64,000 bases of DNA, from the NCBI RefSeq assembly GCF_016907545.1, contig NZ_JAFBCD010000001.1, positions 1,674,001-1,738,000 on the forward strand, given 5' to 3'. Under the pieces are notes generated by a model. The model worked only from the letters and a program-made list of their open reading frames with translations, was not told where the DNA came from and made no database searches. This stretch comes from Paenarthrobacter ilicis (lineage in GTDB: Bacteria > Actinomycetota > Actinomycetes > Actinomycetales > Micrococcaceae). Shown piece by piece: positions 27,901-37,700 of this stretch. Both the position numbers and the translations under genes were made by a program. Every line of letters starts with the position of its first letter. Position 1 is the stretch's first letter.

Positions 27901-30417
27901 TTAGCCGGCGACGTCGCTCCACGCCATGCTTGGCCCGATTGCTTCCACCGGCTGGGACAACGGAACACCCGAGCCATCACGGCGGCCGTGCTCATGGGGC
28001 AGTGCCCGCGCCACGCCTGCCAGTGACGAGGCCTTTGCAGGCCCATGCCCTGCCCATGCCATCAGCAGGGTGTCCTCGCCCTTAAGGAAGCGGTGCGCAC
28101 GTACGCCACCCGTGGCGCGGCCTTTGACGGGATACTCTTCAAACGCTGTCACCTTCGCGGTTCCGGGGGCTGTGCCCGGGAGGGCGCCCACGGTCCCGGC
28201 AATGGTCACCACGACGGCGGCGGGATCGTCTGCGCGCACGGCGCCGAAGTGGATGACCTCGTCACCGGCAGCAAGCTTGATGCCAGCCATGCCTCCTGCC
28301 GTGCGTCCCTGCGGACGGACGGAGGACGCACTGAACCGAAGCAATTGGGCTTGCCTGGACACAAAGACGAGGTCGACGTCGTCCGCCTGCGCCGGTTCAA
28401 CAGCGAGGACTGAATCCTTGTCCTTTAGGGCGATGATTTCCCAATCTTCGCGGTTCAACGGGTAATCCGGTTGGACGCGCTTCACGACGCCCTGCACCGT
28501 GCCAACAGCCAGAACGGAATCAAGGGGAACAAACGCCACCAGCGCCTCGCCCTTGAGCAACGTGATGAAGTCCTTGGCAGGTACGCCGCCTGCAAGGTTC
28601 GGCAGGCCGGAAACCGGGGGTAGAGCCGGCATGTCCATGACCTGCAGCCGCAGCATCCGGCCCTGGGACGTCACGGCGCCGATTTCGCCGCGGGCCGTGG
28701 TCTTCACCACGGAACGGAAGACATCGTGCTTGGCGCGCGGGCCGGCCTCGGCAAGCGGCTCCTGGTTCGAGGTGCGGGCCACCTGTCCCGAGACACTGAG
28801 CAACGCCCAGCACGGATCGTCCGGAATCTCCAGGGGCAGGGCAGCAGCCTTGCCCTTGGGCCCGGGGGTCGAGGCAGCCAAGGCGGCCGCCACTGTTGGC
28901 GAAACAGCCTCCGACTCCAACAGGACGGTGCGACGCGGCGTGCCGTACTTCTCGGCAATGACCGCCAGCTCGCCGGAGACCAGGTCCCGCAGCAGTTCAT
29001 CGGAGGCCAGGATGGCTTCCAGGGCCTCAATCTCGCGGCGCAGCTCGTCCTGCTCCTTCTCCAATTCAAGCCGGGAGTACTTGGTCAGCTGACGGAGGCG
29101 CAGCTCCAGGATGTAGTTTGCCTGGATCTCGGTGAGGTCGTAGATGGACATGAGGCGCTCACGTGCTGCGGACGCTTCGTCCGAGGACCGAATGATCTGG
29201 ATGACCTCGTCAATGTCCACGATCGCGATCAACAGGCCCTCCACCAGGTGGAGGCGGTCCTTCTTTTTGCCCAGGCGGAAGGCGGTGCGGCGGCGCACCA
29301 CTGTGAGGCGGTGCTCCACGTACACCTGGAGCAGTTGCAGGAGCCCCAGGGTCTGGGGCTGGCCGTCCACCAGGGTGACGTTGTTGATGCCGAACGAATC
29401 TTCCATGGGCGAGTAGCGGTACAGCTGCTGAAGGACGGCGTTGGGGTTGAACCCGTTCTTCAGCTCAATGACCAAACGCAGGCCATGGTTGCGGTCGGTC
29501 AGGTCCACCACATCGCTGATGCCCGTGAGCTTCTTGGCGTTGACGGCGTCCTTGATCTTCTCGATCACCTTCTCCGGACCCACCATGTAGGGCAGTTCGG
29601 TCACCACCAGCCCGGTGCGTCGGGCCGAAAGCTGCTCCACTTCAACCTTGGCGCGGGTCTTGAAGGAGCCACGGCCCGTTGCGTAGGCATCCCGGATGCC
29701 GTCCAGGCCCACTATGCGGCCGCCGGTGGGCAGATCCGGCCCGGGGACGAACCTCATGATCTCTTCCAGCGTCGCGTCCGGGTTGGCAATCAGGTGCCGG
29801 GCCGCAGCGATCACCTCCACCAGGTTGTGGGGGGCCATGTTGGTTGCCATGCCCACGGCAATGCCGGTGGTCCCGTTCACCAGCAAGTTGGGGAACGCGG
29901 CGGGCAGGACATCCGGCTGCGTCAGCTGGTTGTCATAGTTCGGGACAAAGTCCACCACGTCTTCATCGAGGTGGTCCGTCATGGTCAACGCAGCAGCTGC
30001 CAGGCGGGCCTCGGTATAACGCGGGGCTGCCGGACCGTCGTCGAGTGAACCGAAGTTGCCGTGGCCGTCAATCAGAGGCAGGCGGAGGGAGAAGTCCTGG
30101 GCCATGCGGACCATGGCGTCGTAGATGGCGGCATCGCCATGGGGGTGCAGCTTACCCATGACCTCACCCACAACGCGGGCACTCTTGACATGGCCACGGT
30201 CAGGCCGCAGGCCCATATCAGCCATCATGTAAAGGATGCGGCGCTGTACGGGCTTCAAGCCATCACGGGCGTCAGGGAGGGCGCGCGAATAAATCACTGA
30301 GTAGGCGTACTCCAGGAAGGAGCCTTCCATCTCTGAAGTGACGTCAATATCTACGATGTTCTCGGTGAAATCGCCGAGGGGCTCGCCTTTGCGTGCGGAA
30401 GATTGGCTGCGGGCCAT
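27901..30417 (-). CDS. parC: DNA topoisomerase IV subunit A
   Basis: 838 residues. The N-terminal breakage-reunion domain starts [21 protein letters not shown], and the catalytic tyrosine is in APRYTEARL (Y134). The C-terminal beta-pinwheel region (from about residue 500) is Ala-rich. Partner of ParE in decatenation and relaxation. The quinolone-determining segment reads [12 protein letters not shown]: Ala96 replaces the Ser that binds the drug-water-metal bridge in E. coli GyrA (S83), while D100 (D87 equivalent) is retained. GAGGA lies about 12 bases before ATG 30417. It is divergent from the GNAT/acyl-CoA synthetase gene. GyrA remains a less likely reading, given the parE neighbour. Confidence 0.9.
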   Translation of the reverse strand: MARSQSSARKGEPLGDFTENIVDIDVTSEMEGSFLEYAYSVIYSRALPDARDGLKPVQRRILYMMADMGLRPDRGHVKSARVVGEVMGKLHPHGDAAIYDAMVRMAQDFSLRLPLIDGHGNFGSLDDGPAAPRYTEARLAAAALTMTDHLDEDVVDFVPNYDNQLTQPDVLPAAFPNLLVNGTTGIAVGMATNMAPHNLVEVIAAARHLIANPDATLEEIMRFVPGPDLPTGGRIVGLDGIRDAYATGRGSFKTRAKVEVEQLSARRTGLVVTELPYMVGPEKVIEKIKDAVNAKKLTGISDVVDLTDRNHGLRLVIELKNGFNPNAVLQQLYRYSPMEDSFGINNVTLVDGQPQTLGLLQLLQVYVEHRLTVVRRRTAFRLGKKKDRLHLVEGLLIAIVDIDEVIQIIRSSDEASAARERLMSIYDLTEIQANYILELRLRQLTKYSRLELEKEQDELRREIEALEAILASDELLRDLVSGELAVIAEKYGTPRRTVLLESEAVSPTVAAALAASTPGPKGKAAALPLEIPDDPCWALLSVSGQVARTSNQEPLAEAGPRAKHDVFRSVVKTTARGEIGAVTSQGRMLRLQVMDMPALPPVSGLPNLAGGVPAKDFITLLKGEALVAFVPLDSVLAVGTVQGVVKRVQPDYPLNREDWEIIALKDKDSVLAVEPAQADDVDLVFVSRQAQLLRFSASSVRPQGRTAGGMAGIKLAAGDEVIHFGAVRADDPAAVVVTIAGTVGALPGTAPGTAKVTAFEEYPVKGRATGGVRAHRFLKGEDTLLMAWAGHGPAKASSLAGVARALPHEHGRRDGSGVPLSQPVEAIGPSMAWSDVAG

Positions 30418-30460
30418 GGGGTCGGTAAATCCTCGAAAGTTGTCCTGCGGATGTTTTAGC

Positions 30461-30466
30461 TAGGCT
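30461..30466 (+). promoter_or_regulatory. Putative -10 box of a leaderless promoter
   Basis: TAGGCT, six bases, then ATG 30473. A possible -35 TTGTCC lies at 30440-30445, spaced 15. The identical hexamer and spacing precede the gene at 52186. Confidence 0.55.
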
Positions 30467-30472
30467 AAGCCT

Positions 30473-33160
30473 ATGGTGGATCAGTCCGGCGTCGGCATTT
30501 ATCCGGAATATTGGGAGGCCGATGTCGTGCTGCGCGACGGCGGCACAGCCCACCTCCGCCCCATAAGACCCCAGGACGCAGAGGCCCTGCAGGCGTTCCA
30601 TGCCGGTCAATCGCAGGCATCGATCTACATGCGGTTCTTCTCCTTCAAGCCCAGGCTCTCGGGCAAGGAAGTGAGGCGGTTCACCGAGGTGGACCACGTC
30701 AATCGCGTGGCCTTCGTGATCACCATCGGTGGGGAGATCATGGGAATCGGTCGCTATGACCGGCTGGATGATCCCACGGAAGCCGAAGTGGCCTTCAACA
30801 TTTCCGACGCCCACCAGGGCCGGGGCATCGGCTCGATCCTCCTGGAACACCTGGCCGTGGCGGCCCGCGAAAACGGCATCCGGCGTTTCACGGCCGAAGT
30901 CCTGCCGGACAATCGCAAGATGCTGATGGTCTTCGCCGACGCGGGCTACGACCTCAAGCGCCAGTTCGACGATGGCGTGGTGTCAGTCGAGTTCAACATC
31001 GACCCCACCGAGAAATCCCGTGCCGTGATGGAGTCACGTGAGCACCGCGCCGAGGCAAGAAGCGTCCGCGACCTCTTGTCGCCGTCGTCCATCGCCGTTA
31101 TCGGAGCCAGCAGGAAGTGGGGAGCCGTGGGCTCCCAGCTGCTGGAACACATCATTGAAGGTGGATTCAAAGGGCCGGTCCATGCCGTCAACCCGGAAGC
31201 CTTCGAACTGGCCGGGATGATGTCCTTCGCCAAGCTTTCGGATATCCCCGATCCCGTCCAACTGGCCATCATCGCCGTGCCCTACGACGAAGTCCCCAAG
31301 GTAGTGGATCAGTGCGCCGCAGCCGGCGTCAGAGGCCTGGTGGTGGCCACTGCCGGGTTCGCGGACGACGGCGAACGAGGCTTGGCACGCCAGCACGAGC
31401 TGGTGCGTCGCGCCAGGGCCAACGGCATGCGCGTGGTGGGACCCGAATCGCTGGGAATCCTCAACACCCACCCGGACGTTTCCCTCAACGCCTCCATGGC
31501 ACCCACCATGCCGCCGCGGGGGAGCCTCGGCCTTTTCAGCCAGTCCGCCGCCGTTGGGGTGGCGGTCTACGCGGCCGCCAGCCGCCGTCACCTCGGCTTG
31601 TCGTCGTTCCTCTCCGCCGGCAACCGGGCCGACGTCTCCGGCAACGACGCCATGCAGTACTGGGAAGACGACGCCGACACCTCCGCAGTGGGCCTCTACC
31701 TGGAATCCATCGGCAATCCCCGCAAATTCTCCCGCCTGGCACGCCGCCTGTCCCGGAACAAGCCGGTCATTGTTGCCAAGTCCGACGTCACCGGACTGAC
31801 CCTCCCGCCAGGACATGAAGTCCGCACCACCCAGGCACCAGGGGCCGCCGTGGATGCCATGATGCGCCAAGCCGGCGTGATCAGGGTGGAAACAATTGAG
31901 CAACTCATGGACATCGCCCAGATAGTCTCCTCACAGGAACTGCCCAAGGGCCCCGGAGTGGCGGTCCATTCCAACTCAGTAGCCTTGGCCAGGGTGGTCA
32001 CCGACACCTCCAATGCCCTGGGATTGGAGATCAAGCGCGTGGTCACCGACGTGGACCTGGACGCCGGCATGTCCCTGGCCCTGCCCGCTTTTCAGGCCAG
32101 CCTCCGCCAAAGCCTGACGGACGACGCCGTGCACGCAGTGGTCGCCGCGCTGCTGCCCGCCCGTGGGCTCACTGTGGAGGCGCTCGCCGCAGTCCTTGCA
32201 GAGTGCGCTGCCGAGGCAGGCAAACCCGTAGTGGCCGTCTTCACCGGCATCCTGGACCCTGCCATCCATGCCGAAGGAATGGTGGGGCCACGTAACGGCG
32301 CCCTCCTTCCTTGCTACTCCAACGTGGGAGCTGCCGTGGCCGCCATCGCAGCGGTGGTGCGTTACGCCCAGTGGCGGGACCGCGATCAGGGTCTCTTTGT
32401 TGAGCCTGCCGGCTGCGATGCCGAGGCCACCCATGAGGCATTGGCGGCCATGCTGGCCGGTGTCACCGGAGAGAAAATCAGGAAGCTCGACGCCGGTGCT
32501 GCAGCAGCTTTGTTGGCCGGCTACGGCATCGAGGTGGTGCCCACCATCGGTTTCAGAACGCCGGAGGAAGCTGTAGAGGCCGCCGAAACGGTGGGGTGGC
32601 CCGTGGTGTTGAAGACCACCGATCCTGCCCTCCGTCACCGGCTGGACCTGGGCGGAGTCCGGCTGGATATCCAGGATCCGGCGTCCCTGCGCCAGAACAT
32701 CGAACAGATGCGGCGCGCTTTGGAGCCCTACGGGTCGCCCGCCCTTGAGGTCCAAGCCATGGCCCCCGTCGGACAGGCCTGCACCTTCCGGGCCATGGAA
32801 GATCCGCTGCTGGGACCCGTGGTGTCCTTCGGCCTGGCCGGTGACGCCGTCAATCTCCTGGATGACTGGGCGCACCGGGTTCCGCCGCTCTCGGCAGCTG
32901 ACCTGCACGACCTCATCCGATCGCCCAGGGCCTCCAGGAAGCTCTTTGGCTACCAGGGGTTGCCTGCTGTGGACATTGAAGCGTTGGAGGACGTGGCGGC
33001 GCGGCTTGCCAAGCTCAAAGATGACCACCCGGGCATTGCGCTGGTGGAGTTCAACCCTGTTTTGGCAGGACCCGCCGGGGCCATCATCCTGGGCGCGGAC
33101 GTGTGGATCGGCAACGCGGCCCAACGGACCGACAGTGCCCGCCGGGCCATGCGTGGTTAG
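30473..33160 (+). CDS. GNAT / NDP-forming acyl-CoA synthetase-like fusion (PatA-type lysine acetyltransferase)
   Basis: 895 residues. An N-terminal GNAT domain (about 20-165) has the acetyl-CoA loop HQGRGIGSILLEHL. A CoA-binding Rossmann domain (about 195-320, SIAVIGASRKWGAVG), a succinyl-CoA-ligase-like domain (about 345-490) and an ATP-grasp domain (about 665-885) follow. Such fusions (Pat/PatZ) acetylate and inactivate acyl-CoA synthetases. Here the GNAT domain is N-terminal, the reverse of enterobacterial Pat. The catalytic histidine of true ADP-forming acyl-CoA synthetases, expected before QAGVIRVET, seems to be missing, so the synthetase part is probably a sensor or regulator. The start is leaderless. 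Confidence 0.88.
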   Translation: MVDQSGVGIYPEYWEADVVLRDGGTAHLRPIRPQDAEALQAFHAGQSQASIYMRFFSFKPRLSGKEVRRFTEVDHVNRVAFVITIGGEIMGIGRYDRLDDPTEAEVAFNISDAHQGRGIGSILLEHLAVAARENGIRRFTAEVLPDNRKMLMVFADAGYDLKRQFDDGVVSVEFNIDPTEKSRAVMESREHRAEARSVRDLLSPSSIAVIGASRKWGAVGSQLLEHIIEGGFKGPVHAVNPEAFELAGMMSFAKLSDIPDPVQLAIIAVPYDEVPKVVDQCAAAGVRGLVVATAGFADDGERGLARQHELVRRARANGMRVVGPESLGILNTHPDVSLNASMAPTMPPRGSLGLFSQSAAVGVAVYAAASRRHLGLSSFLSAGNRADVSGNDAMQYWEDDADTSAVGLYLESIGNPRKFSRLARRLSRNKPVIVAKSDVTGLTLPPGHEVRTTQAPGAAVDAMMRQAGVIRVETIEQLMDIAQIVSSQELPKGPGVAVHSNSVALARVVTDTSNALGLEIKRVVTDVDLDAGMSLALPAFQASLRQSLTDDAVHAVVAALLPARGLTVEALAAVLAECAAEAGKPVVAVFTGILDPAIHAEGMVGPRNGALLPCYSNVGAAVAAIAAVVRYAQWRDRDQGLFVEPAGCDAEATHEALAAMLAGVTGEKIRKLDAGAAAALLAGYGIEVVPTIGFRTPEEAVEAAETVGWPVVLKTTDPALRHRLDLGGVRLDIQDPASLRQNIEQMRRALEPYGSPALEVQAMAPVGQACTFRAMEDPLLGPVVSFGLAGDAVNLLDDWAHRVPPLSAADLHDLIRSPRASRKLFGYQGLPAVDIEALEDVAARLAKLKDDHPGIALVEFNPVLAGPAGAIILGADVWIGNAAQRTDSARRAMRG

Positions 33161-33217
33161 TCACAGCACGGTGCTCCACAGTTAGGAAGTCACCCGGCGA
33201 TCTGTGAAAATGGGTGA

Positions 33218-33931
33218 ATGAGCACCCAGTCTCCGACGCCTCAATCCCGTCCGTCCACCACCGGGCACAACCACAATGCGCAGGGCCAAAGCCTGGAACA
33301 AGCACTCCAACAGGCCGCCTTCTACCCGCGGATGGTGGCAGACGTCGTCGACGACGCTTTGGACGGGCGTGAGTGCCTCTCCCACCTGGTCCACCTGGAG
33401 ACCCACTTTGACCGTGCCGAGGTCCGGCGCCACATCACGGTACTGGTGCTCACCGAGGACATGCTGGTGATTACGCATGTTGACGACCAGCAGTTGGACG
33501 AGGCCGGCGAGCAAATCGTGGCCCAGGTGTCCACTGAGTCCGTGCCGGTCTCCCAGATCCGCTCCGTGGTGCTCAGCTACATGTATTCCCAGCCGCAGAA
33601 CTACAAGTCGTCCGATCCCGTCCGGGAAATGACTGTGTCCATAGCCTGGTCCGGCGGCCAACGGCTGGACATGGGACCCGCCAGTTGCGGTGATCCGCAG
33701 TGCGAGGCCGATCACGGGTACACCGGCACCATTGCCCAGGAAGACATCGTCCTGCGCATCAGTGCCGAAGCCGACGGTCTCCAGGCTGTTCAGGATGCCA
33801 AGCTTTTTGCCCGTGCCCTCCGCGCGGTCAACACGGGAAACCCGGCGCCCGTCCAACACGCCACCATTCCCGCGCCCAGGCCCCGTTCCGGCGTATTCAG
33901 CAACCGGCTGAGCCGCGGTCACCAGCGTTGA
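33218..33931 (+). CDS. DUF5998 family protein
   Basis: 237 residues, conserved in actinobacteria next to the alkaline-phosphatase-fold gene and thymidine kinase. The first 30 residues are polar and disordered. The core begins QALQQAAFYPRMVADVVDDAL. A CGDPQCEADHGY segment (about residues 158-169) is a possible metal site. The C-terminal 30 residues are Pro/Arg-rich. No enzymatic motif is recognised. The ATG has no good Shine-Dalgarno, and GAAAAT lies six bases upstream. Its stop overlaps the next gene's TTG start (TTGA), so the two are translationally coupled. Confidence 0.8.
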   Translation: MSTQSPTPQSRPSTTGHNHNAQGQSLEQALQQAAFYPRMVADVVDDALDGRECLSHLVHLETHFDRAEVRRHITVLVLTEDMLVITHVDDQQLDEAGEQIVAQVSTESVPVSQIRSVVLSYMYSQPQNYKSSDPVREMTVSIAWSGGQRLDMGPASCGDPQCEADHGYTGTIAQEDIVLRISAEADGLQAVQDAKLFARALRAVNTGNPAPVQHATIPAPRPRSGVFSNRLSRGHQR

Positions 33932-35151
33932 GCGATCCTGCGGACAACCACCCCGGCACTGCGGCAGGACAGGGGCCGGAGCTTCCGTCGCCTCCGCTGT
34001 ACGGCAGTAAATCCATAGCGGAAGTCTTCACAAGCTCTGCCGCGGCCCTCGGCTTGCCGGGCTTCGCCAATCATCTTGGCCTGCCACCGGCACAGCGTAT
34101 TTGTGTTGTGCTTGCCGACGGCTTGGGCCGGAACCTGCTCAAGCAGAAGTCGTCCCACACCCCGTTCCTGCGCTCCGTGCTGGCCCAGGGGCAGGGCAGC
34201 ATCCCCACGTGGATTGACGCGGCTTTCCCCAGCACCACGGCAGCATCACTGGCCAGCCTGGGGACGGGCCTGCCGGCCGGGCAACACGGCATGGTGGGCT
34301 ACGACGTCCTGGATCCCGCGCAGGACAAAGTGGTCAACCTCTTGGGGAACTGGGACGCACAGGTTGACCCCGCCCAGTGGCAACCCCATCCCACCGTGTT
34401 CGAGCAAGTGGCCTCAGAGCTTGATGTTGTGACTGTCAGCCTTCCCCAGTTCGGGAATTCACCCATGACGCAGGCAGCTCTGCGCGGCGGCCGCTTCATT
34501 GGGGGAAACAGCCTCCACGCGCGCACCGCCGCCGCCGCCGAGGCCATGTCCGCGGGAAACAAAACCCTGATGTACTTCTACGTCAATGAGTTGGACAAGG
34601 CGGGCCACCGGTACGGCTGCCAGTCCGACAGATGGGAACACCAGCTGGAAGAACTCGATTCCACGGTCAAGAGGCTCGCCGCCACACTGCCGCAGGGAAC
34701 GTCCATCCTGCTCACGGGAGACCATGGCATGCTGGACGTGCCCGAATCCCAGCGCCTTGACTACTCCGCTGACGCGGCCCTGGTGGCCGGTGTACGGCAT
34801 ACGGCGGGCGAGCCGCGCATGGTGCACCTCTACCTGGAGCCCGACGCCGCAGCCGGGCACACGGAGGCCCTGCTGGCTGCCTGGCGCAAGCGCTTTGGCG
34901 AACGGATTTGGGCGTTCAGCAGGGATCAGGCGATCAGCGCCGGGTTGTTTGGCGACGTCAGCACTGAAGTCCGGCCCCGGATAGGCGATGTGATGATCGC
35001 CGCCCGGGACACGCTGGCTTTGTACGACACGCGCCGCGTGCGCCCCACGTCCCTGGAAGTGGTGGGCCAGCACGGCTCGCTGACCAAGGCAGAGCGCGAG
35101 GTGCCTTTCCTGCATTTCACCGCCGCCGGCAAAAAGGGCAAGCGTGGCTGA
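33928..35151 (+). CDS. Alkaline phosphatase superfamily / nucleotide pyrophosphatase-like enzyme
   Basis: 407 residues. The metal-binding aspartate is in VVLADGLGRNLL. The nucleophile threonine is in FPSTTAASLASLGTGLPAGQ, as in nucleotide pyrophosphatases/phosphodiesterases. Later metal ligands are in ELDKAGHRYG and LLTGDHGMLDVP. It should hydrolyse a phosphodiester or pyrophosphate; the substrate is unknown. There is no signal peptide, so it is probably cytosolic. TTG 33928 is inferred as the start: it overlaps the DUF5998 stop, the frame upstream is Arg/Pro-rich noise, and the next ATG lies inside conserved sequence. It overlaps tdk by eight bases. Confidence 0.86.
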   Translation: MSDPADNHPGTAAGQGPELPSPPLYGSKSIAEVFTSSAAALGLPGFANHLGLPPAQRICVVLADGLGRNLLKQKSSHTPFLRSVLAQGQGSIPTWIDAAFPSTTAASLASLGTGLPAGQHGMVGYDVLDPAQDKVVNLLGNWDAQVDPAQWQPHPTVFEQVASELDVVTVSLPQFGNSPMTQAALRGGRFIGGNSLHARTAAAAEAMSAGNKTLMYFYVNELDKAGHRYGCQSDRWEHQLEELDSTVKRLAATLPQGTSILLTGDHGMLDVPESQRLDYSADAALVAGVRHTAGEPRMVHLYLEPDAAAGHTEALLAAWRKRFGERIWAFSRDQAISAGLFGDVSTEVRPRIGDVMIAARDTLALYDTRRVRPTSLEVVGQHGSLTKAEREVPFLHFTAAGKKGKRG

Positions 35152-35830
35152 ACTGATTTTCTTTTCGGGCACCATGGACTGCGGTAAGTCCACGCTTGCC
35201 CTGCAGATGGATTACAACCACCGGGCCCGCGGTCGTGGGGGATTGCGGTTCAGCTGCAACGACCGCGCAGGGGATTCCACCATCTCCAGCAGGCTGGGCC
35301 TCCAGACCGATGCCGTGGAAGTGGAGGACACCACCGATTTTTGGGAAGAAGTGGTGGTTCGGCGCACCAGTGGACTCCGAGTGGATTACCTTATCTGCGA
35401 CGAAGCCCAGTTCTACACGCCCCCACAGGTTGAACAGCTGGCCCGCGTGGTGGATGAGATGGACGTGGATGTCTTCGCGTTCGGCATCACCTCGGACTTC
35501 CGGACCAGGTTGTTCCCGGGCTCCCAGCGGCTCATTGAACTGGCAGACAAAGTCCAGGTGCTGCAGGTTGAGGCATTGTGCTGGTGCGGCCGGAGGGCTA
35601 CCCAGAACGCCCGCACGCTCAACGGCATCATGGTGGTGGAGGGTGAACAGGTCATGGTGGGGGACGTCGCGCCCGGCGCCGCTGATCCGGGAACCGTGGG
35701 CTATGAAACGCTGTGCCGCCGGCACTATATGCGCAGGGTCACCGCGCATGGTGCCAATGTGATGGCAGCGGGCGCAGACCAGCCGTTGCCTTTCGACATC
35801 GACGCCTGTTTGTGGCCGGGGGCCAGCTAG
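35144..35830 (+). CDS. tdk: Thymidine kinase (type II)
   Basis: 228 residues. The P-loop is GTMDCGKST (residues 9-17) and the Walker-B-like segment is CDEAQFY. Four zinc ligands of the lasso domain lie in CWCGRR and ETLCRRHY (three Cys visible plus a nearby His). It phosphorylates thymidine in the salvage path, complementing dut (dUMP supply) 3 kb away. GTG 35144 overlaps the previous gene by eight bases, with AAAGGG upstream, so it is coupled. Its stop overlaps the sepH stop on the other strand by four bases. Confidence 0.94.
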   Translation: MAELIFFSGTMDCGKSTLALQMDYNHRARGRGGLRFSCNDRAGDSTISSRLGLQTDAVEVEDTTDFWEEVVVRRTSGLRVDYLICDEAQFYTPPQVEQLARVVDEMDVDVFAFGITSDFRTRLFPGSQRLIELADKVQVLQVEALCWCGRRATQNARTLNGIMVVEGEQVMVGDVAPGAADPGTVGYETLCRRHYMRRVTAHGANVMAAGADQPLPFDIDACLWPGAS

Positions 35831-37170
35831 TCTCCCCGGGCTCCGAACACAATCTCATCCCAGCTGGGGATACTGGACCGCTTGGGCCTGGATGGCTGCC
35901 GTTCGGCAGGTGCTTCCCCTTCTTTTGACGCCGGGGCTTCCTTTGCGCCGGACGTGGGGGTGTCGTCGGACGGCGATCCATCCCCTGCGTCTCCCGCAGA
36001 TGCCGTGTCCTCGGTGGGCGCCGCTTCGGTGGGCAACGCTTGGGTGGATCCGCCGCCCAGGAGCTCATCCAAGCCCGCAGGCTTACGGCCTGCCAGCGAG
36101 GTCACCGGGCGCAGCGGACTGGCCACTACTGTGATTTCCCGGGTTTCGGTGCTGACTCCGTTATGAAGCTTCAGGGCATCGTCAGGTTCGTCATCGTGAT
36201 GCCGTGGCGCCAGGCTTAGCCTCGACAACATGGAGTGACGTTCCTTCCGGCCCGTTTCTTCGGCCGCTGGTGCAGCTTCTTGTTCCTCGGGTTCGGTTGC
36301 ATCACTTACTGCAGCCTGCTCGTCGCCGGGCCGCGGATGCGCAGCAGGGACGTTGCTCAATAAAACAGCCAGGGCATCGTCGGCGTCCTCGTCCACGCCC
36401 AGCCGCTGCCCGCGGCGGGAGCGGAGCATTTCCAACAGGCTGTCCGAGTCCTTGGCGGCAGTCCGTGCTGCGGACTCGGCATCGCTCTCAATGTCGAAAG
36501 GCCGGTCGGAGACCGCTGCCAGCCTGCGGGCCGGAACCGGTCCGTCCAAAGGCTCCAGCTCGCTGAGTTGCTGCGCCCAGCGGTTGGCGTTCTGAAGGGA
36601 TTTGCGTTGGGGGCTGAAAGTCCACATGGCGGGTGGTTCCTCGCCGATGCTGCCGTGGGTGCCTTGCGCTTCCTCGAAACGCGCGACGACGGTCCACGAA
36701 CCGTCCGGACGGCGCCAGGAATCCCATTCCACCGTGGAGGTATCGATGCCGTGGGCGGAAAGACGGTGGTCCACCATGTCGCCGAGAGTGGCAGGAGCGT
36801 CCCCAAAAGCTGATCGGTACATGTCCTGTCCACCGGCGGGTGAGGCCACCTCGATGGCCCGCGCCTGGCGGACCACGTACTCGCGCTCAGCCAGGACGGG
36901 TCCTTCATAACGCTGGACGTTGGCCAGGGGGAGCCCGGACAACTCAGCGACTTCCGCAGCGGTTGCGCCGCTGCGGATCCTGGCTTGGATGTCCCGCGGG
37001 GACATAACAATGGGGGTATTGGACGCCCGTGCCGCCACTTGGGCAGGGGTCCGGCTCGCTGCAGCCCGGAGGGCCTCGTCGATGGGGAGCTGGAACATGG
37101 CGCCACCAGGGCCGCTCAGGAGCAGATGTCCGCCATCGTCGTGGACGCCTACCAGTCGTAGATCCTGCAT
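35827..37170 (-). CDS. sepH: SepH-like cell division protein (DUF3071)
   Basis: 447 residues. The N-terminal SepH domain begins MQDLRLVGVHDDGGHLLLSG. It contains a helix-turn-helix-like segment, SPRDIQARIRSGATAAEVAE (about residues 80-100). The remainder is a long low-complexity acidic, Pro/Ser-rich tail. SepH of Streptomyces and mycobacteria binds FtsZ and stimulates its assembly. An excellent GGAGG lies five bases before ATG 37170; in-frame extensions upstream lack support. It is divergent from the DUF4193 gene and convergent with tdk. Confidence 0.9.
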   Translation of the reverse strand: MQDLRLVGVHDDGGHLLLSGPGGAMFQLPIDEALRAAASRTPAQVAARASNTPIVMSPRDIQARIRSGATAAEVAELSGLPLANVQRYEGPVLAEREYVVRQARAIEVASPAGGQDMYRSAFGDAPATLGDMVDHRLSAHGIDTSTVEWDSWRRPDGSWTVVARFEEAQGTHGSIGEEPPAMWTFSPQRKSLQNANRWAQQLSELEPLDGPVPARRLAAVSDRPFDIESDAESAARTAAKDSDSLLEMLRSRRGQRLGVDEDADDALAVLLSNVPAAHPRPGDEQAAVSDATEPEEQEAAPAAEETGRKERHSMLSRLSLAPRHHDDEPDDALKLHNGVSTETREITVVASPLRPVTSLAGRKPAGLDELLGGGSTQALPTEAAPTEDTASAGDAGDGSPSDDTPTSGAKEAPASKEGEAPAERQPSRPKRSSIPSWDEIVFGARGD

Positions 37171-37388
37171 AACACCCTCCACCACATGGCATAACTGACA
37201 GTCGAAACTCTGCCACCAGCTGCGCTCTTTTCCTACTAGGTGCAAGGGCGTGCCGTGATATTGCCCCTGAAGTCTGGTGATCGTGGGTTCGCCGGGTGCG
37301 CATACCTCTGGACAACCGCGTGGCATGGGAGGAAAATCTGGCCGATACCGGGCAGGGACCTGACAGTTATGGAGGAGGGAGCTGCACA

Positions 37389-37694
37389 ATGGCTAAGGAT
37401 TACGATGCGCCCCGCAAAACCGAAGAGGATGCCGGCGCGGACTCCATTGAGGAGCTGAAGACACGGCAGCCCGGGAAGCAATCACCGGCAGTTGACGTCG
37501 ATGAAGCCGAACTGGCCGATGCCTTTGAATTGCCCGGAGCGGACTTATCCGGCGAGGAGCTCCTGATCCAGGTACTGCCTCCCCAAGCGGATGAATTCAC
37601 GTGCTTCAACTGTTTCCTGGTCAAGCACAGGTCCCAGATGGCTGCCGAGCGTGGAGGACATTTGTACTGCCGGGAGTGCGAAAGCCAGGAGTGA
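37389..37694 (+). CDS. DUF4193 family zinc-ribbon protein
   Basis: 101 residues. The N-terminus MAKDYDAPRKTEED is the DUF4193 signature, and the C-terminal FTCFNCFLVKHRSQ ... YCRECES gives two CxxC pairs that very likely bind one zinc. The middle is acidic. The family is actinobacterial (Rv2699c in M. tuberculosis) and its role is unknown. The start has a strong GGAGGGAG seven bases upstream. It faces the DUF3093 gene, with six bases between the stops. Confidence 0.9.
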   Translation: MAKDYDAPRKTEEDAGADSIEELKTRQPGKQSPAVDVDEAELADAFELPGADLSGEELLIQVLPPQADEFTCFNCFLVKHRSQMAAERGGHLYCRECESQE

Positions 37695-37700
37695 AGCCCT

